Source: an uncultured Collinsella sp. (GTDB lineage: Bacteria; Actinomycetota; Coriobacteriia; Coriobacteriales; Coriobacteriaceae). From it: DNA of 64,000 nt. Under the pieces are notes generated by a model. It saw nothing but the letters and a program-made list of their open reading frames with translations. It was not told the origin of the DNA and made no database searches. A program made the translations under genes and the position numbers. Each line of letters begins with the position of its first letter. The first letter of the stretch is position 1. The stretch lies in the NCBI GenBank assembly GCA_934647195.1, contig CAKUFD010000001.1, forward strand, positions 62,001 through 126,000. Reading direction: 5' to 3'. Positions 34,110 to 43,163 of this stretch are shown here, piece by piece.

Positions 34110-35354
34110 TTACTCCGCAAGCACGCGTGCGATGCGCTCGCAGGCATCGAGCAGCATGGTGCGCGGCGTGGGGACGCACATACGCTGGAAGAACTCGCCA
34201 CCCTCGGGATCGAAATTGCTTCCATCCTGCAGCAACACCTGAGCGTCATCGTAGATGCGGCGATGCAGCTCGGCGCCATCGATACCAAGTTTGCGGCAGC
34301 GGGCCTCAAAATCGAACCACAGGATATAGGTGCCCTCGGGACGACGCACGCCAATATCGGGAAGATGGTCGGCAAAGTATGCGATCACGGTATCGAAATT
34401 GGCCTCGATGTAGGCTTTTACCTGCTCATACCAGTCGTCACCCTCGTTGTAGGCAGCGATAACCGCACTGATGGCAAAGGGATTCGGCTCAACAAAGCCG
34501 CGAACCTCCTCAAAGCGTGCCTTGTCCTGCGCATTGCTGAAAAACACATTGGTCGCGGCCAAACCGGCAAGATTGAACGTCTTATTCACCGCCGTGCAGG
34601 TTATCACGCGGGCATCGGGAGCCACCTGCGCCATATGGCGCATCGTTACGCCCTCACATACCAGGTCGCCGTGGATCTCGTCTGCGACGATAAGCACATC
34701 GTGCTTCATGCAAATCTGGGCCATACGTTCGAGCTCGTCGGCAGTCCATACACGGCCGACCGGGTTATGCGGGTTGCAGAGGATAAACATCTTCGCCTCG
34801 GGACGCGCAGCGAGCTCCTCCAAATTGTCAAAATCGATGGAATAATAGAGGTCGCCCTCAGGGTCCTCGGCAGTATGACGGATGAGCTGGTTATTCAAGA
34901 TCATGCGCCCGTTGTCCTCGACCACATGCATGAACGGCGGGTAGACCGGACGCTGGATAATAACCCCATCGCCAGACTTTGTGAACGCCTGGACGCAAAC
35001 GTCGAGCGCCTTGACGGTGCCTGCGCTGAGCGCCATCAGATCGCAATCAACATCCCACTTGTCATGGCGTGCAAACCAACCGCGAATGGCATCCGCATAT
35101 GCATCGCACCCGTCGAGGGTGGAATAGCCAAAAATGCCATGGTCGACGGTGGCGTGCAGCGCATCGAGGATGGGCTGTGCGCAGCGCAGATCCATATCTG
35201 CCGTAAAGAGGGCGATATGATTGTCGGTAATCTCTTTAACGCCCAGGCGCTTAGCGAGAGCTTTGGCGCAACTCCACTTTTGCGAATAGCTGTACGTATC
35301 GTGGCGACGATCGACCAAGCGATCAAAATCATATGTGACATGCTGAGAAGACAT
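34110..35354 (-). CDS. PatB/MalY-type PLP-dependent C-S lyase or aminotransferase
   Basis: This fold-type I PLP enzyme has about 414 residues. Family markers are FTADMDLRCAQPILDALH, the IFGYS segment, FILCNPHNPVGRVW, ADEIHGDLV and the PLP-lysine region AVNKTFNLAGLA. PatB/MalY proteins act as cystathionine beta-lyases or cysteine desulfhydrases; both activities are possible. ATG 35354 follows AAAGG by 6 bases; the TTG at 35360 is less likely. The upstream TadA-glycerate kinase gene ends 86 bases away. Confidence 0.9.
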   Translation of the reverse strand: MSSQHVTYDFDRLVDRRHDTYSYSQKWSCAKALAKRLGVKEITDNHIALFTADMDLRCAQPILDALHATVDHGIFGYSTLDGCDAYADAIRGWFARHDKWDVDCDLMALSAGTVKALDVCVQAFTKSGDGVIIQRPVYPPFMHVVEDNGRMILNNQLIRHTAEDPEGDLYYSIDFDNLEELAARPEAKMFILCNPHNPVGRVWTADELERMAQICMKHDVLIVADEIHGDLVCEGVTMRHMAQVAPDARVITCTAVNKTFNLAGLAATNVFFSNAQDKARFEEVRGFVEPNPFAISAVIAAYNEGDDWYEQVKAYIEANFDTVIAYFADHLPDIGVRRPEGTYILWFDFEARCRKLGIDGAELHRRIYDDAQVLLQDGSNFDPEGGEFFQRMCVPTPRTMLLDACERIARVLAE

Positions 35355-35440
35355 GCTCAACCTTTCTTTTGTTCATCAAATGACATGCATCGTAGCACCT
35401 CGGGTGCAATCTACCCGTGCAAATGGAGATAATAGGCAAG

Positions 35441-37186
35441 CTATAACAGGTAGGCGCGAACGGCGGCGTCGCCTGCAACGCAAGCATTCTCGCGAGCAAT
35501 AGCGGGGTCAAGAGCGCATTCCAGTGCAAGCGGGCGAGGAGCAAGGGGGACCACGAGGTCGATGCCTGCGCGATACACTTCGTCGATATCGTTGGCCCTT
35601 CCGCCAACAATCGCGACCACGGGCCTTCCCGCCGCCTTGGCTCGTTTGGCCACGCCGACAGGAGCCTTTCCGGCCGCCGTCTGGTTGTCCATGTTGCCCT
35701 CTCCGGTGATGATTAGGTTGGCACGAGCAGCCGCGTCATCAAACCCCACAAGGTCGAGCATCGTCTCGATACCCGAGGACATGCGTGCGCCCAGCGCGAG
35801 AAGTGAGGCGCCCGCACCGCCGGCAGCGCCCGCGCCGGGAACCGACATGAGCGAACGAGGACGAGCACCTGCCTCGCCCACCTGCAGGGCACTGCCATCA
35901 AGAGCGTCGCGCGCCTGTGTGAGAAGCTTGCCGTATCGAACCAGGCTAGAATCTGCCTGGTCGAGAGAGTCGGCAGGAGCGCCGTGCGCGCATAAGCCCT
36001 TCTGCGGCCCAAAAATTCGCGCCGCACCACGAGTCCCCACCAGAGGATTTGTCACATCATTCAATATCGATACCGAGACACGCTGCAAGCGCTCAAGCGC
36101 CGGCGAAAGATCGATTGAAGCCAAATTCTCAAGACCACGCAGGCCGCGACCGATTTGCGCGCCTTCTCCATCGAGCAGATGCGCACCAAGGGCCATGAGC
36201 AAGCCTGCGCCGCCATCGGTTGAGGCGCTTCCTCCCAAACCGATGTAGAGGGCCGTTGCTCCACGATCCAAGGCGTGGACAATCAGCTGGCCCACGCCAA
36301 AGGTCGAGGCATCGAGAGCCGCATCGTATGTGCAGGAAGATTGCGTAATGCCATCTGCCTGGGCCAGTTCGATCACAGCAAACGGCCCGGCTGCGCCCTC
36401 GTCATCGACAAAGAGATAGCGAGCCTGGCACAAAGAGCCCAAGGGGCCCTCAACCTCGGTCTCCACCATTTCGCCACCGAGGGAACGATAGATCGCCTCG
36501 CATGTCCCTTCGCCACCATCGGCTATAGCAATCTTATCCACCTGCGCGTCGGGCGCGGCATGAAGGACGCCCTCCTCAACCCAGTCTTCAATCTGCACAC
36601 TGGTAGCGCAGCCTTTAAAGGAATCGATCGCAAGAAGCACGCGTGGCCCCGGCACCGCCTCGCCATCACTTGGGCAGCAACACGCCGGCAGCCCCTCTTC
36701 GCGACTCAACGCACTGGCGCGCGTGCCATCGCGCAGCTGAGAGAAAAAACCCTGCAGCAACCCGGTGCACTCGCCTTGAAGCACTCCGGATGTCACTTCA
36801 AACGTATGGTTAAGGCGGTCATCGCGGCTCAGATCATACAGACTGCCCAGGGCACCGCCCTTGGGGTCAGACGCCCCAAAAACGCAACGATCGATGCGCG
36901 AATTGACCATAAGACCCGCGCACATAGGGCACGGCTCAAGCGTCACGTAGACGGTACATCCTGTAAGACGCCACCGCCCAAGCACGCGGGCCGCCTCCAG
37001 CAACGCCAAGAACTCCGCATGAGCGGACGGGTCTTCATCAATTTCACGCCGATTGTGCGCACTAGCGATCACGCGCCCCTCAAAGACCACCACCGCCCCA
37101 ATAGGTACTTCGCCCGCCTGGGCAGCAAGCGCAGCCTCATCGAGCGCCACGTGCATAAAACGCTCATCTTCATGTCGCTGTGTCAT
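35441..37186 (-). CDS. TadA tRNA deaminase fused to glycerate kinase
   Basis: One uninterrupted frame of about 581 residues encodes two enzymes. Residues about 5-150 are tRNA adenosine-34 deaminase, with HAEF (His 56, Glu 58) and PCPMC (Cys 86, Cys 89) as the zinc and proton-shuttle site. Residues about 182-581 are a type II glycerate kinase, with LLAIDSFKGCATS, IADGGEGT, GLGGSASTDGGAGLL and TGEGNMDNQTAAGKAP. A linker rich in Cys, Ser and Pro joins them. ATG 37186 follows GAAGGG. TadA makes inosine-34 in tRNA-Arg and is normally a separate 150-170 residue protein. It lies next to tRNA-Ser. Confidence 0.93.
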   Translation of the reverse strand: MTQRHEDERFMHVALDEAALAAQAGEVPIGAVVVFEGRVIASAHNRREIDEDPSAHAEFLALLEAARVLGRWRLTGCTVYVTLEPCPMCAGLMVNSRIDRCVFGASDPKGGALGSLYDLSRDDRLNHTFEVTSGVLQGECTGLLQGFFSQLRDGTRASALSREEGLPACCCPSDGEAVPGPRVLLAIDSFKGCATSVQIEDWVEEGVLHAAPDAQVDKIAIADGGEGTCEAIYRSLGGEMVETEVEGPLGSLCQARYLFVDDEGAAGPFAVIELAQADGITQSSCTYDAALDASTFGVGQLIVHALDRGATALYIGLGGSASTDGGAGLLMALGAHLLDGEGAQIGRGLRGLENLASIDLSPALERLQRVSVSILNDVTNPLVGTRGAARIFGPQKGLCAHGAPADSLDQADSSLVRYGKLLTQARDALDGSALQVGEAGARPRSLMSVPGAGAAGGAGASLLALGARMSSGIETMLDLVGFDDAAARANLIITGEGNMDNQTAAGKAPVGVAKRAKAAGRPVVAIVGGRANDIDEVYRAGIDLVVPLAPRPLALECALDPAIARENACVAGDAAVRAYLL

Positions 37187-37238
37187 TATGAACCCTTCGC
37201 CGATATCCACGCGATTCGATGCTATCATTAAGCGTCAC

Positions 37239-37329
37239 GGAGAGATGGCAGAGCGGTTTAATGCGGCGGTCTTGAAAACCGTTGAGCGTGATGAGCGTTC
37301 CGGGGGTTCGAATCCCCCTCTCTCCGCCA
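37239..37329 (+). tRNA. tRNA-Ser (anticodon UGA)
   Basis: This class II tRNA has a 7-bp acceptor stem GGAGAGA (37239-37245) / TCTCTCC (37319-37325), discriminator G and an encoded CCA (37327-37329). The anticodon loop CTTGAAA gives TGA at 37273-37275. A long variable arm lies between the anticodon stem and the T arm GGGGGTTCGAATCCCCC. It reads UCA and, by wobble, other UCN codons. Confidence 0.97.
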
Positions 37330-37380
37330 TTTCTTTTTAAGCAAATCAACTAAATAGGATTGAGCGCCTTTCAACAGGGT

Positions 37381-37500
37381 GCGGGATTCGAACCCGACAG
37401 GGCGCGGAGCGTCAAGAAAACGCGCCGGTAGCGCGTTTTTAGCGGAGCGCGGTCGGCGCTTGCCGCCGACCGGGTAAATTTTGAGCGCAGCTCAAAATTT
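37381..37500. repeat. Chain of three hairpins with a T-arm-like sequence
   Basis: GCGGGATTCGAACCCGAC (37381-37398) is the complement of a tRNA T arm without the rest of a tRNA. It is followed by three perfect hairpins: AAAACGCGC (37417-37425)/GCGCGTTTT (37431-37439) with a T run, CGGTCGGCG (37450-37458)/CGCCGACCG (37464-37472), and AAATTTTGAGC (37476-37486)/GCTCAAAATTT (37490-37500). The first can terminate tRNA-Ser. The rest of 37330-37628 shows no gene. Confidence 0.72.
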
Positions 37501-37628
37501 GGACATCCCCCGCCAAAAAGCAAGTCTTCCATTCCGGACTCTCAATCCGGCCCGCTAAACAGGCCAGGCAGCCGCCGGCTTTCACCAACAGCCACCTCGC
37601 CCCACAGCAAGCGCCCGCAACCAGAACC

Positions 37629-38201
37629 CTATTTATTCTCGAGCACCCTCGTAACCAGCACGTTCGAAACGCGCACGAAGTGCTCCTCGTTTTCACGACG
37701 GTCATCGCTGGCCCACCACATGCGAATCAGACGCATGATGCCGCCCGCGATGAAATCGGAGACGGGATCCAAAAGATCGAATCCATCCTCGCCAGCAGAA
37801 AGCTCCGAGGCATAGCGCTTGCGAATCAAATCCGAGACCGTCTCGCAAATCTTGAACGTAAGCATCGCGCTCACCGAGCTGGTGAGCACGTTATCCATGA
37901 GCTTCTCGTGCTCTAAGAAAAAGTCGATCAACATCTGGAAGATAGCCTGGCGCTCATCTACCGATGCCGCCTTTGAGGTCTGCTCCCGCGTTACGCGCTC
38001 AACAAAATTCGAGCATAGGCTATCGACATAAAACGAGAAATAGGCCGTTTTATCCGCAAAGTGCTTATAGAACGTCGTGCGACGGATCATCGCACGGTCG
38101 CACAGCATGGCAACGGTAATGTCTTCGAACCGATGCTCCTCAAGCAACTCGGTGAAAGCGGCAAACAGCGCCCGATAGGTTTTTTGCACGCGAAGATCCA
38201 T
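37629..38201 (-). CDS. TetR/AcrR-family transcriptional regulator
   Basis: This dimeric regulator has 190 residues. The N-terminal HTH (VQKTYRALFAAFTELL ... ITVAMLCDRAMIRRTTFYKH) is the TetR signature. It resembles the group with a C-terminal TetR_C_8-like all-helical ligand domain. AAAGG lies upstream of ATG 38201. The gene diverges from lemA, but no obvious efflux target is adjacent, so its regulon is unknown. Confidence 0.9.
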   Translation of the reverse strand: MDLRVQKTYRALFAAFTELLEEHRFEDITVAMLCDRAMIRRTTFYKHFADKTAYFSFYVDSLCSNFVERVTREQTSKAASVDERQAIFQMLIDFFLEHEKLMDNVLTSSVSAMLTFKICETVSDLIRKRYASELSAGEDGFDLLDPVSDFIAGGIMRLIRMWWASDDRRENEEHFVRVSNVLVTRVLENK

Positions 38202-38412
38202 GGAACCAGCCTTTCAAAAACGCTTACGACCTCATTATGCACGTAAGATAAGTTGCGCGTGTCGTTGATTTTGCGAGCGCCCGCTCTTTTTTCGAACAAA
38301 ACCCACGCGGCAACGCCGCCTGCTTCTACCTATACGGCGGGTATACTGAGGATGTCATGCGCGGCAATATCACATGGTTCTCGCCGTGCCGCATTACAGA
38401 AACGGAGCACTC

Positions 38413-38964
38413 ATGATTCCGGTCATCGTTGGCATCATCATTGTCATCGCTATCGTCTGCGCGATAGTTGGCGTCTACAATAACCTCGTTACGCTGCGCA
38501 ATCGCATCGATAACGCTTGGCAAAACATCGACACGCAGCTCCAGCGCCGCTGCGACCTGATTGTAAATCTGGTCGAAACGGTCAAGGGTTACGCCAAGCA
38601 CGAGAAAGAGACCCTCGAGGCCGTCATCTCCGCACGCAATGCCACCGTCTCCGCAGCCTCTCCCGACAAGAAGATGGAAGCCAACAATGCGCTCTCTGGC
38701 GCCCTGCGCCAGCTGTTCGCCGTGGCCGAGTCCTACCCCGACCTCAAGGCAAACACCAACTTCACGCACCTGCAGGCCACGCTCGAAGACACCGAGAACA
38801 AAGTAAGCTACGCGCGCCAAAGCTACAACGACTGCGTCCTCAACTACAACAACGCCATCCAAACGTTCCCCGGCGTTATCTTTGCCGGCATCTTCCAGTT
38901 CAAGCCCCGCACGGGCTTTGAGGCGAGCGATGAATCTCGCCAGGCTCCGAAGGTTCAGTTCTAG
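38413..38964 (+). CDS. lemA: LemA family protein
   Basis: This membrane-anchored helical protein has 183 residues. A single N-terminal hydrophobic segment (VIVGIIIVIAIVCAIVGVY) is followed by the LemA motif YNNLVTLRNRIDNAWQNID, QLQRRCDLIVNLVETVKGY and a C-terminal FPGVIFAGIF. Biochemical function is unknown; the family is widespread in the envelope of Gram-positive and other bacteria. ATG 38413 starts right before the membrane helix; the longer in-frame start at 38374 adds no similarity. A terminator follows. Confidence 0.93.
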   Translation: MIPVIVGIIIVIAIVCAIVGVYNNLVTLRNRIDNAWQNIDTQLQRRCDLIVNLVETVKGYAKHEKETLEAVISARNATVSAASPDKKMEANNALSGALRQLFAVAESYPDLKANTNFTHLQATLEDTENKVSYARQSYNDCVLNYNNAIQTFPGVIFAGIFQFKPRTGFEASDESRQAPKVQF

Positions 38965-38990
38965 CAAATGTTTCACATGTAACATGCACG

Positions 38991-39026
38991 ACGCCCGCCC
39001 CTCAATAAGAGAGGCGGGCGTTCTTT
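38991..39026. terminator. Bidirectional terminator between lemA and DeoR gene
   Basis: The 13-bp stem ACGCCCGCCCCTC (38991-39003) / GAGAGGCGGGCGT (39009-39021) has one mismatch and is followed by TCTTTT. Confidence 0.86.
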
Positions 39027-39060
39027 TAGCGATTGATTATTCCGCGCGTACGGCTATGGA

Positions 39061-39873
39061 TTAGTCGTCGTCGGTGGTAATGAGCTTGGTCTTTGCATCC
39101 ATATCGCGAATGCTGCTTGCAAGAGCTGTGCCCGGATCATAGTCGGTGAGAATTGCGTCGAAGTCATTCACGCCGGCATAGCGGATAAAATCGGGACGAC
39201 GGACCTTGCTGGCGTCCATAAGCATATAGTGCTCGCGCGAATGCTCGAGCATCAGCGTTTTGACCTCGGCATTGCCCGAATTATCGGCCGTAAAGCCATA
39301 ATCGGGATGGAAGGAGTCGGTTGCGAGGAACGCCTTGTCGGCATAAACCTTGTCCAGAATGTCGTTGGTGATGAATCCCGTCGCATACTGACGGTCGCGA
39401 CGCAGCACGCCTCCCAACAACAGCACCTCCGCATTGGGAAGATTCGCTCCGGCAAACGTCGCGATCGACAGGTCGTGTGTGACGATCGTGATGTTGTGGA
39501 ACTCGGTCAGACAGCACACGAACTCAAACGTGGTGGTGCCGGTATCGACCAGAATCGAATCGCCGTCCTTAACAAACAGGGCAGCCTGCTCGGCAACACC
39601 GCGCTTGGCCTCGACATTTTTGTTCAAGCGCTGATCGGGATAGGTAACCGTAATGGTGCGCTTGATGGAAACAGCGCCGCCATGTGTGCGTCGAAGCGCA
39701 CCATTGCTTTCCAGCGTCGCCAGGTCATTGCGTGCGGTAACCTCCGAAACGCCAAATTGCTCGCAGATATCCGAAACCTGAATCGAAGAGCGCCTATTGA
39801 CCTCCTCAACGATCATCGCACGACGTTCGTCAATCGATATCTTTCGATTTTCTCTCGGCGCAGTCTCCCACAT
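39061..39873 (-). CDS. DeoR/GlpR-family transcriptional regulator
   Basis: This regulator has about 270 residues. The HTH is IQVSDICEQFGVSEVTARNDLATLESNG with the following RRTHGGAV; the sensor domain has ILVDTGTTTFEF and LLLGGVLRR. ATG 39873 is preferred because CGGAGG lies 7 bases upstream. The upstream ATG 39924 has no ribosome site and would be close to the transcription start implied by TATACT about 15 bases before it. No sugar operon is adjacent, so the target is unknown. Confidence 0.9.
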   Translation of the reverse strand: MWETAPRENRKISIDERRAMIVEEVNRRSSIQVSDICEQFGVSEVTARNDLATLESNGALRRTHGGAVSIKRTITVTYPDQRLNKNVEAKRGVAEQAALFVKDGDSILVDTGTTTFEFVCCLTEFHNITIVTHDLSIATFAGANLPNAEVLLLGGVLRRDRQYATGFITNDILDKVYADKAFLATDSFHPDYGFTADNSGNAEVKTLMLEHSREHYMLMDASKVRRPDFIRYAGVNDFDAILTDYDPGTALASSIRDMDAKTKLITTDDD

Positions 39874-40005
39874 ACGCATGCCTCCGATCGATGTCACGTT
39901 TCTCAACTGGGAATTTTTTTGCATCCTGTCTAGTATAGGAGAGAACCGCGAATAACAACCTCATTATCGATAAACGTTGCGAAAGCGTCCGTAAGCATAC
40001 GAAAA

Positions 40006-40039
40006 TAGCAAAACGCGGTAAGGTTTCCCCTACCGCGTT
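40006..40039 (-). terminator. Terminator after the Nramp-related gene
   Basis: The perfect 9-bp stem AACGCGGTA (40012-40020) / TACCGCGTT (40031-40039) ends in TTTTGCTATTTT on the minus strand. Confidence 0.82.
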
Positions 40040-40071
40040 ACGTCCAACTTCTGAATTCGAAAGCCAGCGCG

Positions 40072-41313
40072 TTAATATCCAAGCGCCTGGAGCACAAACA
40101 TAACCACCGTGAGCACCGTGATGATGCCGATGGCCGCCCAGGTGAGGGCGTTCCACGCGCGGCCGTTACGATAGCGACCCATGATGTGCTTGTCCTGCGC
40201 GATAAACACAAGGAATACCAGTACAACGGGAAGCAGCACGCCGTTAATTACCTGCGAGATCATCATGATCTGGAACAGGTCGACACCCGGCAGCAAAACG
40301 AGCACCGCGGACACCGCGACGATACCGGTGATAAGGCCGCGATAAACCGGCGCCTCCTCCCAGGTGCGATCGGCGCCGCGCTCCCAGCCAAATGCCTCGC
40401 AGATGGCGCTTGAGGTGACGCCCGGCAGCACGCACGCCGCAAGGAAACTCGCAGCAACGAGGCCCGAGGCGAACAACACCGTCGAAAACTCGCCGGCGAT
40501 AGGCTCAAGCGCAAGTGCTGCGTCTGCCGCGTCGGCAATCTTGATGCCCGCCGGGAACAGCACGGTTCCCGTCGTAATGATGATGAACCAGGCAATAATA
40601 TCGGCCGTGACAGAACCGCTCACAGCGTCGATGCGCTGAAGAGTCAGGTCCTCCTCGGTAGCATGCTTGTCCACAACGTTGCTCTGCGCCAGAAAAATCA
40701 TCCACGGGGCGATAGTGGTACCGATCGTTGCCACCACAAGCGAGATATACGAGGGATCGCTCGAAACAGAAGGCACGACCGTCGCATAGGCAACCTCGCC
40801 CCAATTGGGACCAGCCATGAAGGCGGCCACCACGTAGGCGATAAACACGCAGCTCACCAACAGCAAGATTTTCTCGATACGCTGAAAACTGCCCGACATG
40901 GTAAGCAGCCAGATAAGAAGGGCGACCAGCGGCACCGAGATGCTCGCGGGGATGCCGAACAGAGCAAGACCGCTCGCGATACCCGCGAACTCAGAGATCG
41001 TGACAGCAGTATTTGCAATCAGCAGGGCAGCCATCGCGAGTACGCTCTTGCGCACGCCAAAGCGCTCGCGAATAAGAGAAGCCAAACCCTTACCGGTCAC
41101 GCATCCGCAGCGCGCGGCCGTCTCCTGCGTCACAATCAAAAGGACCGTCATCACGGGGAGCATCCAGAGCATCTGATAGCCATACGATGCACCCGCGCTG
41201 GAATAGGTGGCGATACCGCCAGCGTCGTTGCCCGAAAGCGCCGCAAGCAGGCCCGGACCCATAGCGCCCAGGATGGCCGCCAGCGTTAGTTTTTTCTTGG
41301 TCTCTCCGTGCAT
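40072..41313 (-). CDS. Nramp-related metal transporter, probable Mg2+ type
   Basis: This membrane protein has 413 residues and about 11 helices in the Nramp (LeuT-fold) pattern. TM1 reads SGNDAGGIATYS: the metal Asp (D30) remains but the Asn of DPGN is Gly. TM6 reads TTIAPWMIF: the Met-Pro-His motif is Ala202-Pro-Trp. Loss of the metal-binding Met and Asn is the pattern known from Nramp-related magnesium transporters rather than Mn/Fe Nramps. Its ATG overlaps the stop of the upstream CBS/MgtE-N gene (TAATG), so both products are made together. Confidence 0.87.
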   Translation of the reverse strand: MHGETKKKLTLAAILGAMGPGLLAALSGNDAGGIATYSSAGASYGYQMLWMLPVMTVLLIVTQETAARCGCVTGKGLASLIRERFGVRKSVLAMAALLIANTAVTISEFAGIASGLALFGIPASISVPLVALLIWLLTMSGSFQRIEKILLLVSCVFIAYVVAAFMAGPNWGEVAYATVVPSVSSDPSYISLVVATIGTTIAPWMIFLAQSNVVDKHATEEDLTLQRIDAVSGSVTADIIAWFIIITTGTVLFPAGIKIADAADAALALEPIAGEFSTVLFASGLVAASFLAACVLPGVTSSAICEAFGWERGADRTWEEAPVYRGLITGIVAVSAVLVLLPGVDLFQIMMISQVINGVLLPVVLVFLVFIAQDKHIMGRYRNGRAWNALTWAAIGIITVLTVVMFVLQALGY

Positions 41314-43163
41314 TACGCCCCCATGATGCTAACAATCGCGAGTACGGCAAGCACAGAGAAAAGAACTGCCGAGACAAGCACCGAGGTAAGCTGCATCGCC
41401 GTGCCCGAGACGGCCTTATCGTGCTCGTCGCACCAATACAGCACCTTGAGATAGATAACCGAACTCATGGACGAGAGCAGCGTCACGATAGCCGCAACGT
41501 TAAAGCACATGATGAACAGCTGCGCCTTCCAGACCGTGATATCGGTGAACGCCGCGGTGGCAACAAGCTGGCCGCACAGGTACACAACCAAGGCCAGGAT
41601 GAGACCGGTCACCGTATTTTGCAGCCAGAACCACAGGTAGGGACGCTTCTCGTCATCGCCGTCGTCGTTCTCGAGGAAGAAGTTCTTCACGAACGCGACC
41701 ATACGCGTCGCGGCAAGAAGCACCACCGGCATCGCGCACATGGGGAAGATGAACAGCATCGAGTTATCGCAGAGGGTGTTGAGCACCGAAGCCATGATGA
41801 CGGAGCACACGGCCCACACCACGATCCAGTACTGACGCTGCACAAACCATGCAATGGCATGCGAGGTCTCGCCCGTCGTATTTTCACCACCGGCAGAAAC
41901 ACCCGCGATCTGCAGGTCTTCCTGATGCTCCTCGGTCATGACGTCCATGGCGTCGTCAACGGTGACGATACCCAAGATATGACGATTCTCATCGCAAACA
42001 GGAATAGCGGCGAGGTTGTACTTGGACATCTCCTCGGCCACTTCCTCCTGGTCGCGGTCAGGCTCGACATAGACCACATCGCGATAGGCAAGGTCACGCA
42101 AAAGCTCATCCGGCTCGGCGATCACCAGAGCGCGCATTGAGAGCACGCCAGAAAGAGCGCCGTCGGCATCGGTGGTGTACAGGTAGTACACGCTCTCGAA
42201 ATCCTCGTCCAAGCGCTTGAGGGCGTTGACGGCGTCGGTCACGGTGGCCGTTCCAGGGAGCGCCACGAACTCGGAGGTCATGATACGACCAGCGGTATCG
42301 TCCTCGTAGCCCAGAAGGGTTCGAATGGCTTTCTCCTCCTTGACGCCCATCAGACGCAGAAGTTTCTCGGCTTTCTCGTAATCCAACTCGTCGATCAAGG
42401 CGGCAGCGTCGTCCGGGTCCATCATGGCGAGCATCGAAGAGGCATCGCGATCGGAGAGGCCCTCGAGCATCTCGGCAACCAGCTCGTCATCGTCAAGCTC
42501 CGTGATGGCCTCGGCAGCCTGGGACGTATCGAGCTGTGCGAAAACCTGGCTGCGCAGGCGCGGATCGAGCTGCTCGATGATGTCGGCGATATCTGCCGGG
42601 TGCAGCTCGCCGAGGGTCTTATGCGAAACGGAGAGCTTGATCTGCTGCGTGCTGCGCTCAAGCAGATCCATATACGACCACGCGATGATGTCCTCGGGCA
42701 GCGGCTTGCCCAGCGCCTTGGCCACAGCAGAGACCGCGCGCTCGATGGCGGGATGCAATGCACGCAGCAGTCCGCGAGCTCCCACCTCGGCACCCAACAG
42801 GCGCAGCTGATTTTCGCCCGAAGCGGAAAGCTTGATATCGTTTACGCGCACGACCTTCATGCCCTGCGTGTCCACGATCTGCTTGTTCATGATGTCGCGC
42901 GCCAGCAGTACCTCGTCGGGCTGCAGATAGGAAAAGCGGATATCGGTCGAGGGGTATTTGAGAAACACGCCGTCATCGTCAAAATGATCGACGTATTTAC
43001 GCCAAGAGATCATGAAGGGCGTCTTGGACGGGCCCTGGAAGGCCAACGACGTGACACGCGGGAAGACCTCGCCCGTGGCGATGCCCAAATCGTTGACGAC
43101 ACCCATCTTCTCGCCCGTCGAGTCGATAACGGGCAGTTTGAGCATTTCGGAGAGATAGTTCAT
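41313..43163 (-). CDS. PRC-barrel/MgtE-N/CBS membrane protein
   Basis: This protein has about 616 residues. Residues about 1-90 resemble a PRC barrel (KLPVIDSTGEKMGVVNDLG). About 175-290 is the MgtE N-terminal superhelical domain (LHPADIADIIEQLDPRLRSQ, DELVAEMLEG, MDPDDAAALIDEL). About 300-430 are two CBS motifs (GRIMTSEFVALPG, GIVTVDDAMDVM). A C-terminal domain with about five helices follows. That last domain lacks the sequence features I associate with the MgtE channel. AGGAG lies 5 bases before ATG 43163. It is coupled to the Nramp-related gene and may sense Mg or nucleotides to gate it; that is inference. Confidence 0.85.
   Translation of the reverse strand: MNYLSEMLKLPVIDSTGEKMGVVNDLGIATGEVFPRVTSLAFQGPSKTPFMISWRKYVDHFDDDGVFLKYPSTDIRFSYLQPDEVLLARDIMNKQIVDTQGMKVVRVNDIKLSASGENQLRLLGAEVGARGLLRALHPAIERAVSAVAKALGKPLPEDIIAWSYMDLLERSTQQIKLSVSHKTLGELHPADIADIIEQLDPRLRSQVFAQLDTSQAAEAITELDDDELVAEMLEGLSDRDASSMLAMMDPDDAAALIDELDYEKAEKLLRLMGVKEEKAIRTLLGYEDDTAGRIMTSEFVALPGTATVTDAVNALKRLDEDFESVYYLYTTDADGALSGVLSMRALVIAEPDELLRDLAYRDVVYVEPDRDQEEVAEEMSKYNLAAIPVCDENRHILGIVTVDDAMDVMTEEHQEDLQIAGVSAGGENTTGETSHAIAWFVQRQYWIVVWAVCSVIMASVLNTLCDNSMLFIFPMCAMPVVLLAATRMVAFVKNFFLENDDGDDEKRPYLWFWLQNTVTGLILALVVYLCGQLVATAAFTDITVWKAQLFIMCFNVAAIVTLLSSMSSVIYLKVLYWCDEHDKAVSGTAMQLTSVLVSAVLFSVLAVLAIVSIMGA

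Noticed and set aside
37381-37398. A second tRNA gene on the minus strand
   Set aside because: Only a T-arm-like segment is present; acceptor, D and anticodon arms are missing.
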